A stretch of 64,000 bases of DNA from Lysinibacillus composti (GCF_016908465.1 NZ_JAFBDY010000001.1:496001-560000), one strand, 5' to 3'. Shown: positions 1-8,024, counted from the first letter of the stretch. Notes: generated by a model from the sequence alone, not told the origin. Program-made: numbers and translations.

Positions 1-833
1 ATAATCTCTACAGTAGTTATTCAAAAATAATTATGGATTTTCTACGTTTAATAGGACCCATTGAAAAAGCAAGTATTGATGAAGCGTATGTAGATATTAC
101 TGAAAGAGTTGCAATTGGTACAGAACCAAGAATCATAGCAGAATATATTCAAAAAATTTTATGGGAAAAGTTAACTCTTGGATGTAGTATTGGGTGTAGC
201 AATACTAAAACCTCAGCTAAAATGGCAGCAGATATAAAAAAACCTTTTGGTTATGTTCATCTAGAGCAACTCCAGTTTTGCTCTTTCTTTCACCCACAAA
301 AGTTAAATAAATTACATGGATGTGGTCAAAAAACGGAGGAGAAATTAAATAAACATAATATTTACACTATCGGTGATCTTGCTAAAGCTGATCCACTTCA
401 CCTCAAATTAATCCTTGGTGTTCGAGGAGAGTGGCTTCAAAAAGTATCTCTAGGTAGAGGTTCTGATAAGCTAAATACAGATAGGGAAAAGGGAGATAAG
501 ACGATAGGAAAAGAAAAAACCTTTGCACAACCAATTTCTGATTCGGAAGTCTTGATGAATTTAGCGAGCAAAATGATAGAATCGTTATGTAGTAGACTTA
601 ATAATAAAAAATTAAAAGCCTACACAATTGCAATTGTATATAAAATGGAATGGGAAGAAGGAAGGCATTCTAAGAGTATTACTTTAGAACAGGGTACATC
701 TGATCCAAATATGGTCAATAAATTGATAGAGAAGCTCTATGAGGATAATTTAAGTGATATACCAATAGTGTTATTTGGTGTCCGTTTAAGTAATTTTAGA
801 GAAAATAAATATGTTCAATTGAGTTTGTTTTGA
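1..833 (+). CDS. Y-family DNA polymerase (DinB/UmuC-type), 5' end outside the window
   Basis: Translesion DNA polymerase; the reading frame is open to the left edge (in-frame from base 3), so the palm residues of the N-terminus are missing. Visible are the catalytic SIDEAYVDI motif, the CSIGCSNTKTSAKMAAD segment that follows it, the helix-hairpin-helix thumb (LHGCGQKTEEKL) and the little-finger domain. The last residues, QLSLF, are a textbook sliding-clamp binding motif, expected for this family. A strong terminator follows. It is closest in style to UvrX/UmuC proteins of Bacillus phages and mobile elements rather than to the second Y-polymerase at 56.2 kb. Confidence 0.93.
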   Translation, partial: NLYSSYSKIIMDFLRLIGPIEKASIDEAYVDITERVAIGTEPRIIAEYIQKILWEKLTLGCSIGCSNTKTSAKMAADIKKPFGYVHLEQLQFCSFFHPQKLNKLHGCGQKTEEKLNKHNIYTIGDLAKADPLHLKLILGVRGEWLQKVSLGRGSDKLNTDREKGDKTIGKEKTFAQPISDSEVLMNLASKMIESLCSRLNNKKLKAYTIAIVYKMEWEEGRHSKSITLEQGTSDPNMVNKLIEKLYEDNLSDIPIVLFGVRLSNFRENKYVQLSLF

Positions 834-854
834 ATTTCAATAATAAAGTATAAA

Positions 855-1151
855 ATGATAGGAAAGAGTTCAGTTAAAAAAGAAACCATAGAAAATTATG
901 GTTTCTTTTTTAATATATACGAGAGTTATGTGTATAAATTCTTTTATTCTCAGATAAATAAAAATCAATACTTCGATTTACAAGAAATGTATTTAACTAA
1001 CGTTGACTTCTTGCTAGCTTATGTATGTCAGGACTCTTGTTATGACCCCTATGAAGTATCGCATGAGAGGGTCGGTGAACCACGTGTTTGTGAATTTATA
1101 TTGTTGGATATGGACAATATTTTCCTTATAAGTACATTAAGTTGGAAGTAA
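855..1151 (+). pseudogene. Doubtful open frame, possibly a remnant of a Y-polymerase N-terminus
   Basis: The 98-codon frame starts inside the terminator hairpin at 876-912, so its first part is unlikely to be coding. Its end reads GEPRVCEFILLDMDNIFL, which resembles the first beta strand and LLDMDxFFA catalytic segment at the N-terminus of Y-family polymerases, and then the frame stops. It has no good ribosome binding site. The best reading is decayed sequence left by a duplicated or truncated polymerase gene; a chance frame is the alternative. Confidence 0.25.
876..912 (+). terminator. Intrinsic terminator of the Y-polymerase gene
   Basis: Perfect stem AAAAAAGAAACCATA / TATGGTTTCTTTTTT with a 6-nt loop and a T-run. 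Confidence 0.85.
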
Positions 1152-1239
1152 GCAAGTACAAATTTAGGTGATCTGTAAATTAGTCATGGGGTGTGTCCAG
1201 GATGTTTTAGTGTTCAGGTTTTTTCTTATACACAAAGGA

Positions 1240-1251
1240 GAACGTTTGTTC
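1240..1251 (+). promoter_or_regulatory. LexA (DinR) box
   Basis: GAACGTTTGTTC matches the Bacillus SOS operator core GAACnnnnGTTC. It sits directly before a TATAAT-type -10 at about 1253-1258 and 26 bases before the start codon of the next gene, the usual position for repression. Confidence 0.7.
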
Positions 1252-1276
1252 TATAATTATTGCGAGGAGTGTAATT

Positions 1277-1618
1277 ATGAACAATGATACTAGCAAATTA
1301 ATTCATAAACAAATTATTTTGGATTTAACGAAGAGAACGCTTGAACGTGATAAGAAAAAGATTTCAGGATTAAAAATGCAACGTGCTTTCTCTTTTTGGT
1401 TTGATACAAAAATTAAAGAACTTCACAATGAACTTAATTTGATTAAATCACAACTAAGTAAACTTGGAATTAAAATTCAAGCTGAAAACAAAGTTGATGA
1501 TCTAATTACCGAGTATGTGATTTTAGAACGAGGTTCAACATACACACTTCGATATATGAACGTTGCTTTGCGGAATCAGTGTGAAGATGAAGTAAAACAA
1601 CTATTAGAATTAAAATAA
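1277..1618 (+). CDS. Hypothetical 113-aa protein, probably SOS-regulated
   Basis: Not recognised. The protein is highly charged and mostly helical, with a Lys/Glu-rich N-terminal half (DLTKRTLERDKKKISGLKMQ) and no signal peptide or membrane segment, so it should be cytoplasmic. A good ribosome binding site (GCGAGGAG) precedes the ATG. The LexA box and -10 immediately upstream suggest expression with the SOS response, which fits its position next to a Y-family polymerase gene. Role unknown: it could be a polymerase accessory factor, but nothing in the sequence shows that. Confidence 0.65.
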   Translation: MNNDTSKLIHKQIILDLTKRTLERDKKKISGLKMQRAFSFWFDTKIKELHNELNLIKSQLSKLGIKIQAENKVDDLITEYVILERGSTYTLRYMNVALRNQCEDEVKQLLELK

Positions 1619-1698
1619 AAATCCCTAATAAAGTTTGTGGAGATAACTGTAAATCATTATTCAATTACATCGACGCCTATGAATGCATTATTCTTTTG

Positions 1699-1729
1699 TT
1701 CAGTAATCGGGCCATTTAAGGGAGTTATG
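1699..1729. repeat. Dispersed AATCGGGC repeat, copy 1
   Basis: TTCAGTAATCGGGCCATTTAAG-type element; same core as at 2424, 24681, 31300, 31748, 34126, 39813 and 39941. Confidence 0.6.
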
Positions 1730-1794
1730 CTCATTGCTAAAATGGTAATTATTTGAAATAATTTAATGAAACATTGATAAATTGGGGGACGAAA

Positions 1795-2412
1795 ATGCAG
1801 CACTTTAAAGGCTACTGCTTGTTTATAATTTTCACCTTGTTGTTAACAGGGTGCGCAGGTGTAGAAAAAGAAAAATCTCCATCAAATACGAAACTAATCA
1901 TTGAGTCATACAACATGAGCGAAAAAGAACGATTACTCATTAGTAAAACAGGTGTGGAGCAAATTGAATTTTTCAAACTGAATGGCACTTTGAAAGAAGA
2001 TGATGATTTGCAATTTTCAGTGGAGGTGTTTGAAAAGGGGAAGTTTAAAGAGGAGTTGATAAAGACTTGGGGTGAAATCGAAACAAAATATAAAGACAGC
2101 CTTATTTCTTTTGGAATAAGTGACATTAGAAACGAAGATCATTCTATAAAACTGATAAATGGTATACCTTCAGGGCTTGCTACAACATATTATTCAAATA
2201 ACATGACATCATCTTCTTTCAGTAAGCTAATCGACGAAAAAATGACTTTAGAAAAAAATAAACCTATATATTTAGCAGCGTGGCTAGGCACTACTAAAAA
2301 TAGCCTGCGTTCTGGTGGGGGCGAAAATGGGGAACTACCACCGGGTATTGAAGAAACTGAACTCGCATTTTTATACAAAGTTTTATGGACTGATGATAAA
2401 GAAAAGAATTAA
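1795..2412 (+). CDS. Hypothetical lipoprotein
   Basis: The ATG at 1795 follows a GGGGGAC ribosome binding site; the frame could be read from 1774 but lacks a site there. The N-terminus is a lipoprotein signal with a hydrophobic stretch and lipobox LLTGC, so the mature protein should be anchored outside the membrane by its Cys. The remaining roughly 180 residues are mixed alpha/beta with no motif I recognise; the segment near the C-terminus contains a Gly-rich loop (RSGGGENGELPPG). The gene stands alone between repeat copies. Family and function unknown. Confidence 0.75.
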   Translation: MQHFKGYCLFIIFTLLLTGCAGVEKEKSPSNTKLIIESYNMSEKERLLISKTGVEQIEFFKLNGTLKEDDDLQFSVEVFEKGKFKEELIKTWGEIETKYKDSLISFGISDIRNEDHSIKLINGIPSGLATTYYSNNMTSSSFSKLIDEKMTLEKNKPIYLAAWLGTTKNSLRSGGGENGELPPGIEETELAFLYKVLWTDDKEKN

Positions 2413-2423
2413 TTTTTATCTAC

Positions 2424-2450
2424 TTCAATAATCGGGCGCTTTCCTTGAAC
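2424..2450. repeat. Dispersed AATCGGGC repeat, copy 2
   Basis: TTCAATAATCGGGCGCTTTCC with a following TTGAAC; located between the lipoprotein gene and msrA. Confidence 0.6.
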
Positions 2451-2506
2451 GAGGATAAGTGCTTATTCCATTTTAAGGCTAATTTGTGCATAAGGGAGAG
2501 AGAAAT

Positions 2507-2977
2507 ATGGAAACAGTATATTTTGCAGGGGGATGTTTATGGGGAGTACAAGCTTTTGTAAAAACTTTACCCGGAGTTAAGTTTACAGAAGCGGGAAGAG
2601 CTAATGGAACTAGTCACACACTTGAGGGTGATTATGATGGTTACGCCGAATGTGTAAAAACTGAATTTGAGCCAACAGTGGTAACGATCAGGGAATTAAT
2701 GGGGTATTTTTTTGAAATAATTGATCCATACAGTTTGAATAAACAAGGACAGGATGTTGGTGAGAAATACAGAACAGGAGTATATAGTGAAAAGCAAGAA
2801 CACTTAAAAGAAGCGAGGGCATTTCTTAGTGAGAGAAATGATTGTGACCTTATAGTTGTTGAAGTATTACCCCTTACAAACTATGTGAGAAGTGCAGAAG
2901 AACATCAAGATAGATTAGCTAGATGTCCAAACGATTATTGTCATATTCCAGAAGCAATATTAAGTAAATATAAGTAA
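2507..2977 (+). CDS. msrA: Peptide-methionine (S)-S-oxide reductase, MsrA
   Basis: Repairs oxidised methionine (the S-sulfoxide) in proteins with electrons from thioredoxin; cytoplasmic. The N-terminus METVYFAGGCLWG is the MsrA signature GGCFWG with Cys10 as catalytic residue (Leu in place of Phe). The middle carries the YRTGVYS segment that helps form the active site. At 156 residues it is close to the short MsrA form and has no fused MsrB domain. The start at 2507 is set by AAGGGAGAG just upstream. Monocistronic, followed by a terminator. Confidence 0.93.
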   Translation: METVYFAGGCLWGVQAFVKTLPGVKFTEAGRANGTSHTLEGDYDGYAECVKTEFEPTVVTIRELMGYFFEIIDPYSLNKQGQDVGEKYRTGVYSEKQEHLKEARAFLSERNDCDLIVVEVLPLTNYVRSAEEHQDRLARCPNDYCHIPEAILSKYK

Positions 2978-2983
2978 TTAAGC

Positions 2984-3022
2984 AAAAGCGCATTTCCAGA
3001 GAGTAATGGTTCTGCGCTTTTT
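2984..3022 (+). terminator. Terminator of msrA
   Basis: AAAAGCGCA / TGCGCTTTTTT stem with a T-run. Confidence 0.75.
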
Positions 3023-3253
3023 TACATTAAAGTTGTATTTAGCGGAATAAGAATCATCTTTTAAAAATGAATTTTAAATTATTATTGTTTGAGAAGGAAT
3101 GTATAGCGCGGTTAGTTGAATAACAAATTACCACAAAATATCTTTAATGAGTTAATTATTGTTGTTACTCAAAGCTATTTCAATATTGATTGGAAGAAAA
3201 TTAGAGATTAAACTAAAACTACTAGTATATAATAACTGATTGGAGATAATGAT

Positions 3254-3667
3254 ATGGCAAAATGTCCTTATAGTTGGAACTCTTGGTACGGGACCTATTT
3301 TTGTAGTAGTCCTAGTAATCCAACCAATACAGATGGAAAAAAAGGTAGAGTAGTAGGCTCACCAAATGGTAGAGAACATATAGAGACTTTTTGCCTTGAT
3401 AATGAAGTATGTGATGTATGTGAATATCATCCGGATTATTATAAAGAAACAGAACTAAAAGAAGAGGTAGTAGTAACCTTTAAAGAATCTAATTATGAAA
3501 CAGTAGAACAAAAAGAAATTAAGGAATCATCTAAAGAATTACCAAAAGAATTCTCCGATGATACCAACAGGAAGGAGGAAAAAGAGCCAAAGTATTTCTG
3601 TAGGTATTGTGGTGGGAAAATCCCTACAGATAGTCGCTTTTGTAGTTATTGTGGTGAGAAATTATAA
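3254..3667 (+). CDS. Zinc-ribbon protein
   Basis: The 137-residue protein has a Cys-rich N-terminal part (four or more Cys over residues 4-57, ending CDVCEYHP), an acidic and Lys-rich linker, and a C-terminal zinc ribbon of the FCRYCGGKIP...FCSYCGEKL type with two CxxC pairs, common in Firmicutes regulatory and envelope proteins. No signal peptide or membrane helix. A moderate ribosome binding site (GGAGATAAT) precedes the start. Zinc binding is well supported; partner and role are unknown. Confidence 0.7.
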   Translation: MAKCPYSWNSWYGTYFCSSPSNPTNTDGKKGRVVGSPNGREHIETFCLDNEVCDVCEYHPDYYKETELKEEVVVTFKESNYETVEQKEIKESSKELPKEFSDDTNRKEEKEPKYFCRYCGGKIPTDSRFCSYCGEKL

Positions 3668-3751
3668 GTTATATTTTCAAAGAAAGTATGCTAATTCAAG
3701 GCTTCATACTACCTGACTTTTTGAACGAAAGCTACATAAATACATAAAAGA

Positions 3752-3796
3752 AATAGCCCTTGTTTTGAACAATGTTGTTCGAAACAAGGGCTATTA
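3752..3796. terminator. Bidirectional terminator
   Basis: Long stem AATAGCCCTTGTTT / AAACAAGGGCTATT separates the plus-strand zinc-ribbon gene from the convergent minus-strand genes. Confidence 0.85.
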
Positions 3797-3826
3797 TATT
3801 AGAATCAGCAATTGTAGCTGATTTGA

Positions 3827-4153
3827 TCAAGCTTTATTTTTTCTGAAATGAGAAATTAGTCTTTTCTCTAAGAAACTAGTAAAATTCTCGTCTCCCATAA
3901 CAATGAAATCTTTCATATTTTCAAAGATTGCTGCTAATTTTATCTGATCTTCAGACGGATAGGCCTCTGAGTGATACATCACCAAAACACCAAACATATC
4001 TTTTGGAATATCCTCTAAATTATCAAATATTACTTTTTCAATAATTTGATTTCTTTCATTTAAACGAAGTACAATATAGCATCCACGCTTTAATTTAGTT
4101 ATGTCAAATAGTAAATACATCGCAATATCTGAAGGTTTTGTTACTGTAATCAT
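3827..4153 (-). CDS. Short RadC/JAB-fold-like protein with a degraded metal site
   Basis: Length 108 residues, start ATG at 4153 after AAGGAAG. The order of elements matches the C-terminal JAB domain of RadC: a strand ending in LNERNQII, a short linker, a strand GVLVMYHS, then PSEDQIKLA, then FIVMGDENFTSFLE, where RadC has HNHPSG...PSxxDI...DHIIIGxxxYxS. The HxH pair is not kept and the loop is shortened (YHSEAYPSEDQ), so it is probably not a metallopeptidase. The family call rests on reading this pattern by eye. It forms a possible operon with the two upstream minus-strand genes. Confidence 0.5.
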   Translation of the reverse strand: MITVTKPSDIAMYLLFDITKLKRGCYIVLRLNERNQIIEKVIFDNLEDIPKDMFGVLVMYHSEAYPSEDQIKLAAIFENMKDFIVMGDENFTSFLEKRLISHFRKNKA

Positions 4154-4215
4154 CAAAATCTTCCTTTCACTTCTCTTATTTATTGCTACTCATGAGCAAT
4201 TCATCGGCGAAATCA

Positions 4216-4452
4216 TTAAATTAATTTGATTTTATCTTCAAGTAATGCTGCTAATGTGGAACCGTTATCCCATATAGGATGAATAGAACCAATATCATCA
4301 ACAAATCGAACCGTTCCTTCAAGACCTTTCGGTAGGGGAGTTGGATCGTCGATAGTTTCGACAACCACAATTCTTGCCCCCGATTTAAAAGTCTCTTTTC
4401 GTTCCTCGATTTTTCTTTTAAATTCATCTGATATTCTTTTTGCTACACGCAT
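4216..4452 (-). CDS. DUF4314-like small protein
   Basis: A 78-residue protein: a charged helical N-terminus, then a small beta domain with GLEGTVRFVDDIGSIHPIWDNGSTLAALL, the hallmark of DUF4314 proteins (GTV..VDD.G..H..WDNG). These are common on Firmicutes plasmids and conjugative elements; their function is unknown. The ATG at 4452 is chosen because AGGAG lies 8 bases upstream; a GTG at 4461 lies inside that site. Only 11 bases separate it from the stop of the gene upstream, so the two are probably cotranscribed. Confidence 0.7.
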   Translation of the reverse strand: MRVAKRISDEFKRKIEERKETFKSGARIVVVETIDDPTPLPKGLEGTVRFVDDIGSIHPIWDNGSTLAALLEDKIKLI

Positions 4453-4463
4453 GGTTTCCACTC

Positions 4464-5282
4464 CTAATTCAAAACAATTCGATCTTGTTGGTAAGGAAAA
4501 TAAGTTGTTACCGTTTTGTTTTCAACAATTCGCTTACATTCCTGCGTACAACCATTGTTTAATTCTTTATCAACGACAGCATCTCGAAGTTCTAAGTAAT
4601 CCTCAATTGGAATGTATATTACGAATTGTTTGAAAGTCCAAACGATTTTCGAATTAGGGAAAAAGCCATCTGTTTCAACACCGTTGAAGCAACTTAACCA
4701 TTGCTCATATTCTTCTTTTGTATGGAATGCTGTATGACTACAACCGTCTTTTGACAGCAAGTATTTGTAAGAGGAACCATTTTCTTCGCTATCACGAACA
4801 TACAATGTAAATTTATCGTGTGTTTGAGTTGTGAAGTCATGTTCACCCTTTGTATACTCCCATACATTTACCTCAGCAAAGAAATCCACTGCACCATTTG
4901 CACATGGACCATGATGACCCCATACGCAGAATTTCTTTCGTTGTTTTCCTACATAACGTAGGTTCTTGGGAATATAATGCCAAGCTCCTCCACTAGTAGA
5001 AGTAGTTAATTTACCACCGAATGTATCAATGAATGGAACATATGGTGATTCACAAATGTACAATTGACCATCATTTGTTACTCTGTCGATATGTGCATTA
5101 GCGTAATAGTTTCCATATTTATTCGTATATTCAACTACATCCCCAATTTGAGGCGATTCATTATCTCGGCTATTCTGAATCCAATCAATTAAATTGTTTA
5201 CCTTTTCAGTGTCAGCATTTGTTAAAAGATGCTGTGAGTCATAACCTGCGTTTAAATTTTTTAATTCTTCGATGGCATACAT
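4464..5282 (-). CDS. Hypothetical 272-aa protein, mobile-element type
   Basis: Not recognised with certainty. It is soluble, with no signal peptide. The N-terminal part has a helix followed by an SH3-like beta segment (IGDVVEYTNKYGNYYANAHI), then a region rich in aromatic residues with several Cys and His (VWGHHGPCANGAVDF), and a C-terminal part ending in a Cys-containing helix. The start codon follows a strong AAAGGAG. It is preceded by a long leader with several hairpins and a terminator, which suggests attenuation control, and is followed by the DUF4314-like and RadC-like genes. Confidence 0.65.
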   Translation of the reverse strand: MYAIEELKNLNAGYDSQHLLTNADTEKVNNLIDWIQNSRDNESPQIGDVVEYTNKYGNYYANAHIDRVTNDGQLYICESPYVPFIDTFGGKLTTSTSGGAWHYIPKNLRYVGKQRKKFCVWGHHGPCANGAVDFFAEVNVWEYTKGEHDFTTQTHDKFTLYVRDSEENGSSYKYLLSKDGCSHTAFHTKEEYEQWLSCFNGVETDGFFPNSKIVWTFKQFVIYIPIEDYLELRDAVVDKELNNGCTQECKRIVENKTVTTYFPYQQDRIVLN

Positions 5283-5317
5283 GTGTCATCTCTCCTTTTT
5301 TAAATTGATTACCTTAA

Positions 5318-5456
5318 AAGAAAAGAGCCATGTGAAAGATGATTTCACATAAGCTCTTTTTTCGGTTTGTTTGCACAAACCCGTTATTTACTTCATGAGA
5401 GAAGGGAATTTACTCTCATGTGGTTCATTTCTTTAGCACCTATCCAACGGTTGCTT
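5318..5456 (-). promoter_or_regulatory. Structured leader with terminator before the 272-aa gene
   Basis: On the minus strand, in order: a hairpin AGCAACC/GGTGCT (5435-5455), an 8-bp hairpin CATGAGAG/CTCTCATG (5394-5420), a 7-bp hairpin GGTTTGT/ACAAACC, and a 14-16 bp terminator stem with T-run (5318-5362), all upstream of the ribosome binding site. The ACC..GGT hairpin recalls the five-copy RNA element, but the loop differs. Either the terminator ends the upstream membrane-protein gene or the whole leader is a conditional attenuator. Confidence 0.5.
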
Positions 5457-5475
5457 TCATCACTAATCATTCCTT

Positions 5476-6429
5476 TTACGTTTTTTTCGGGAAGGTAACG
5501 ATATTATTAGGAAGTTTTCCTACTTTTGAATCGACGGTTCCCGTTTTCTTTTGCTCGTAATACGGCTCGTATTCCTTTTCCCATACAGGTAAATTTTTAC
5601 TTGGATAAGGAAAAGGGGCGAAGTTAGGATTATTCCAAACAGGGTACTGATCAGGAACGGTCCGATTTTGAATGGTATTTTCGTATCGTTGTCGTCTTTC
5701 CATCTCAGAATAGTAAGCGCGAATAAATGTTACGCCTGCATCTCTATCTGGAATTGCATCCCGCCACGTTACCAGGATATCGCAACCACTTTCTTTTAGT
5801 TCACGATCTAATCGTTGAGGATGATATTTAATAAAGGCTTCTAGCCAATAAACACCTCGAAGAAAAGCTGCGAACATGAAAGGTACTGTAAACAGCGGCC
5901 AATCAAAGAACATGGATTGCTCTAATACTAAATAGACAAAAAACATCCAAGCAATCGGTAATCCAAAATACATTAAGCATTTGCCAATATTTTTGGTCCC
6001 AATTACATCGAAATATGGCTCTCGATTGTAAGGTTGGAATGAGTCGCATTCTTGTAAGACATAGATTCGGTCACGGAAGGTGTTAACAACAGTACGATAA
6101 AATGTATTATTTACATATTCGTAGTCTGTTGGTTTTATGGACCCAGGAGGACTTTTCATGTACATCAGCATGATAGGGGGAACGTAAGGGATTCCTTCAT
6201 ATCGGCGTATTTCCGACATATATTGATTTGCCCTCATTTCTTCCTGTGCGCGGTACTTGTAATCCTTATTTTTTGTGAATACTACTTTACATACCAAAAC
6301 TGATAGAATGACATCCCACCAGCCTTTTATGAAAGCCGTATAATTTGTTAGCCAATTGCCATCATTGAATAGATCAACAATAAAACATATTGGGAATAAC
6401 AATACAATCATTAAAATTGGCTTAAACAT
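5476..6429 (-). CDS. Membrane protein of unknown function, 317 aa
   Basis: About four membrane segments can be seen: one at residues 3-20, one near 35-50, and a pair near 150-190 (LMYFGLPIAWMFFVYLVL and WPLFTVPFMFAAFLRG). A roughly 100-residue soluble loop lies between the pairs, and the long C-terminal tail is rich in Pro, Tyr and Asn. I do not recognise a family. Copy 1 of the structured RNA element sits in its presumed 5' leader, which links it to the plus-strand Ub-like/replication genes that share the element. A role in an element-encoded membrane complex is possible but not shown. Confidence 0.65.
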   Translation of the reverse strand: MFKPILMIVLLFPICFIVDLFNDGNWLTNYTAFIKGWWDVILSVLVCKVVFTKNKDYKYRAQEEMRANQYMSEIRRYEGIPYVPPIMLMYMKSPPGSIKPTDYEYVNNTFYRTVVNTFRDRIYVLQECDSFQPYNREPYFDVIGTKNIGKCLMYFGLPIAWMFFVYLVLEQSMFFDWPLFTVPFMFAAFLRGVYWLEAFIKYHPQRLDRELKESGCDILVTWRDAIPDRDAGVTFIRAYYSEMERRQRYENTIQNRTVPDQYPVWNNPNFAPFPYPSKNLPVWEKEYEPYYEQKKTGTVDSKVGKLPNNIVTFPKKT

Positions 6430-6455
6430 AGGCCATTCTCCCTTTCTCTAATGGA

Positions 6456-6562
6456 ATAAAAAACAAAAAAAGCATTCCATAGAAAAATAAGCACAACAAA
6501 ATAATGCTTCATTCTCTAGGAATGCTTTAAAAGTTAAGACCCTTCACCGTCTGGTTAGAGTT
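6456..6562 (-). promoter_or_regulatory. Structured RNA leader element, copy 1
   Basis: Read on the minus strand: stem ACTCU/AGGGT closing the loop AACCAGACGGTGA, then AAAGCATTCC...GGAATGCTTTTTTT, a terminator. Its 5' arm can also form the local hairpin CATTC-CTAGA-GAATG. It lies just upstream of the 317-aa membrane protein gene and faces copy 2 head to head. Confidence 0.7.
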
Positions 6563-6673
6563 AAATAAATAGAATCACAATTCAATATAGACATTCTATC
6601 ATATTTACAATGATTTGGTATATTTTTAAATAGAATGGTGATATAATTTTTACATACACTTTTTCTTTATTTA

Positions 6674-6785
6674 TTCGCTTAACCAGACGGTGAAAGCTTT
6701 TTAACTTTTAAAACTCATTATGAGGTATCTAGCGGGATTCTTATGTCCTTTTGCTATTTCTCTCGTAATGGGTTTTTTATTTTTA
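6674..6785 (+). promoter_or_regulatory. Structured RNA leader element, copy 2
   Basis: Hairpin CGCTT/AAGC around loop AACCAGACGGTGA (6676-6697). A 15-bp stem with two G-U pairs follows (arms 6710-6724 and 6762-6776) and runs into a T-rich tract: a terminator. The 5' arm alone can fold as CTCAT/ATGAG. It lies directly before the GGGGGG ribosome binding site of the first gene of the large operon. A possible -10 (TATAAT) is at 6642-6647. Confidence 0.75.
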
Positions 6786-6799
6786 GGGGGGAATTAAAC

Positions 6800-7066
6800 G
6801 TGCAGGAGAACAAAGATGTAACAGCATTTGGTTGCTGTGCTTTTTGGAAAGTATGCGAACTTGGAACAAAACCATGTGTATACTCTGAAAGCAATCTAGC
6901 TAAACAACAAGCGTGTGGTGCTTATAAACGTGCTACACAAGGAAAAACAAGTACTTTAACTTTAGTACAAAAGGAAAAAGAAGTCGTTCAACCTTCTACC
7001 GTACCAATCGAAAAAGAAACATCAATTTTCGATTCTAATGAAGATGGACAACTTACTCTATTTTAA
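6800..7066 (+). CDS. Small Cys-rich protein with C-terminal clamp-binding-like motif
   Basis: The start is GTG at 6800 behind a strong GGGGGG site; the frame upstream runs through the RNA leader and is not coding. In the 88 residues, five Cys lie in the first 50 (GCCAFWKVCELG, PCVYSES, QQACGAYKR), a pattern seen in small phage and plasmid proteins that bind zinc or an iron-sulfur cluster. The middle is low-complexity, and the last five residues, QLTLF, match the sliding-clamp binding consensus (QLSLF). It is first in the operon and only 12 bases before the exonuclease gene. Inference: a small replication accessory protein. Confidence 0.65.
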   Translation: MQENKDVTAFGCCAFWKVCELGTKPCVYSESNLAKQQACGAYKRATQGKTSTLTLVQKEKEVVQPSTVPIEKETSIFDSNEDGQLTLF

Positions 7067-7078
7067 GGAGGGCTCGAT

Positions 7079-7969
7079 ATGTTAGAGCAAATATCATTGT
7101 TTGATGAGTTAATTATTGAAAAAAAAGAGGGGTATTCTAATTGGGTGCTTGTCGATGGGAATAACTTACTGAATCGTTGTTATTACCCAACTGAGAATTC
7201 TAACCAATCTGCTCCTGATGGCCGTCCTACAAATGCTGTAACGCTATTTGTGAAGATGATTTTAGGGTATCAAAAAGACTATTCAGCGAATATCGCTGTA
7301 TTCTTTGATAAAGGGAAAGGATTCCGCAAAAAGTTATATCCCCCCTACAAAGAGGGACGTAAAGAGACACCGGAAAGACTTAAATTACAGTTTCCTCTTA
7401 TACGAGAAGTATTAGCTGCCGCTAGTATTCCTTATTTTTGGGATGAACAATTAGAGGCAGACGATCTTATTGCTGCTGCATGTAAATCTTTAAGCGGTCA
7501 TAAGTATGTCATTTCCAATGATAAGGATTTACTACAAGTATTGAGCGATGATGTAACTGTCGTTGTGAGAAATGGTAGTAAAGACAAATTCATGACACCT
7601 GAACAATTTGCATTAGATTGGGAAGGATTAGAACCAAAACAAATTTGCGAAATCAAAGCATTAGCTGGTGATTCAAGTGATAATATTCCTGGTGTTGTTG
7701 GAATAGGAGATACAGGTGCAATGGCGATTATCAAACAGTTTGGGTGTGTAGAGAACATCACTTTACCACTAACTAACAATTTAAAACGCTACGATAAAAA
7801 ATTTGAAGGAAGTGCAATGGAGGATGCGAAGTTCTTTAAAGAATTAACAACGCTGAAATCTTGCACACCGCTACAAATTAATAAATATGAGATTAATAAA
7901 AAAGGACTCTATGCAATAAGTGAACAACTTGCGATGAGGTCAATTATTAATCTACTCAATAAGGCTTAA
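7079..7969 (+). CDS. 5'-3' exonuclease / flap endonuclease (PolI exo-domain family)
   Basis: A stand-alone FEN-family nuclease that removes RNA primers or flaps at lagging-strand ends. The acidic active site is visible: D26 (VDGNN), E126-D128-D129 (LEADDLIA), D148 and D150 (SNDKDL), D198 and D201 (GDSSDNIPGVVGIG, with the helix-hairpin-helix). It has a 20-residue N-terminal extension, EQISLFDEL, which looks like a sliding-clamp binding peptide absent from ordinary members. A strong AAGGAGG precedes the start. Being in an operon with clamp-loader genes supports a replication role for the element. Confidence 0.9.
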   Translation: MLEQISLFDELIIEKKEGYSNWVLVDGNNLLNRCYYPTENSNQSAPDGRPTNAVTLFVKMILGYQKDYSANIAVFFDKGKGFRKKLYPPYKEGRKETPERLKLQFPLIREVLAAASIPYFWDEQLEADDLIAAACKSLSGHKYVISNDKDLLQVLSDDVTVVVRNGSKDKFMTPEQFALDWEGLEPKQICEIKALAGDSSDNIPGVVGIGDTGAMAIIKQFGCVENITLPLTNNLKRYDKKFEGSAMEDAKFFKELTTLKSCTPLQINKYEINKKGLYAISEQLAMRSIINLLNKA

Positions 7970-7972
7970 AGA

Positions 7973-7998
7973 AAAGGACTGTTTACAGTTCTTTTTTT
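7973..7998 (+). terminator. Weak terminator after the exonuclease gene
   Basis: AGGACTG TTTA CAGTTCT stem followed by seven T; may be partly read through, since genes continue on the same strand 30 bases later. Confidence 0.6.
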
Positions 7999-8024
7999 GT
8001 TGTCATTTTAAGGAGGCTAACGCA

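Noticed and set aside
4451-4633. Plus-strand 60-codon frame.
   Set aside because: Antisense to the 272-aa gene, without ribosome binding site.
6743-6799. Earlier start for the Cys-rich protein.
   Set aside because: It would translate the RNA leader and terminator; GTG 6800 has a strong ribosome binding site.
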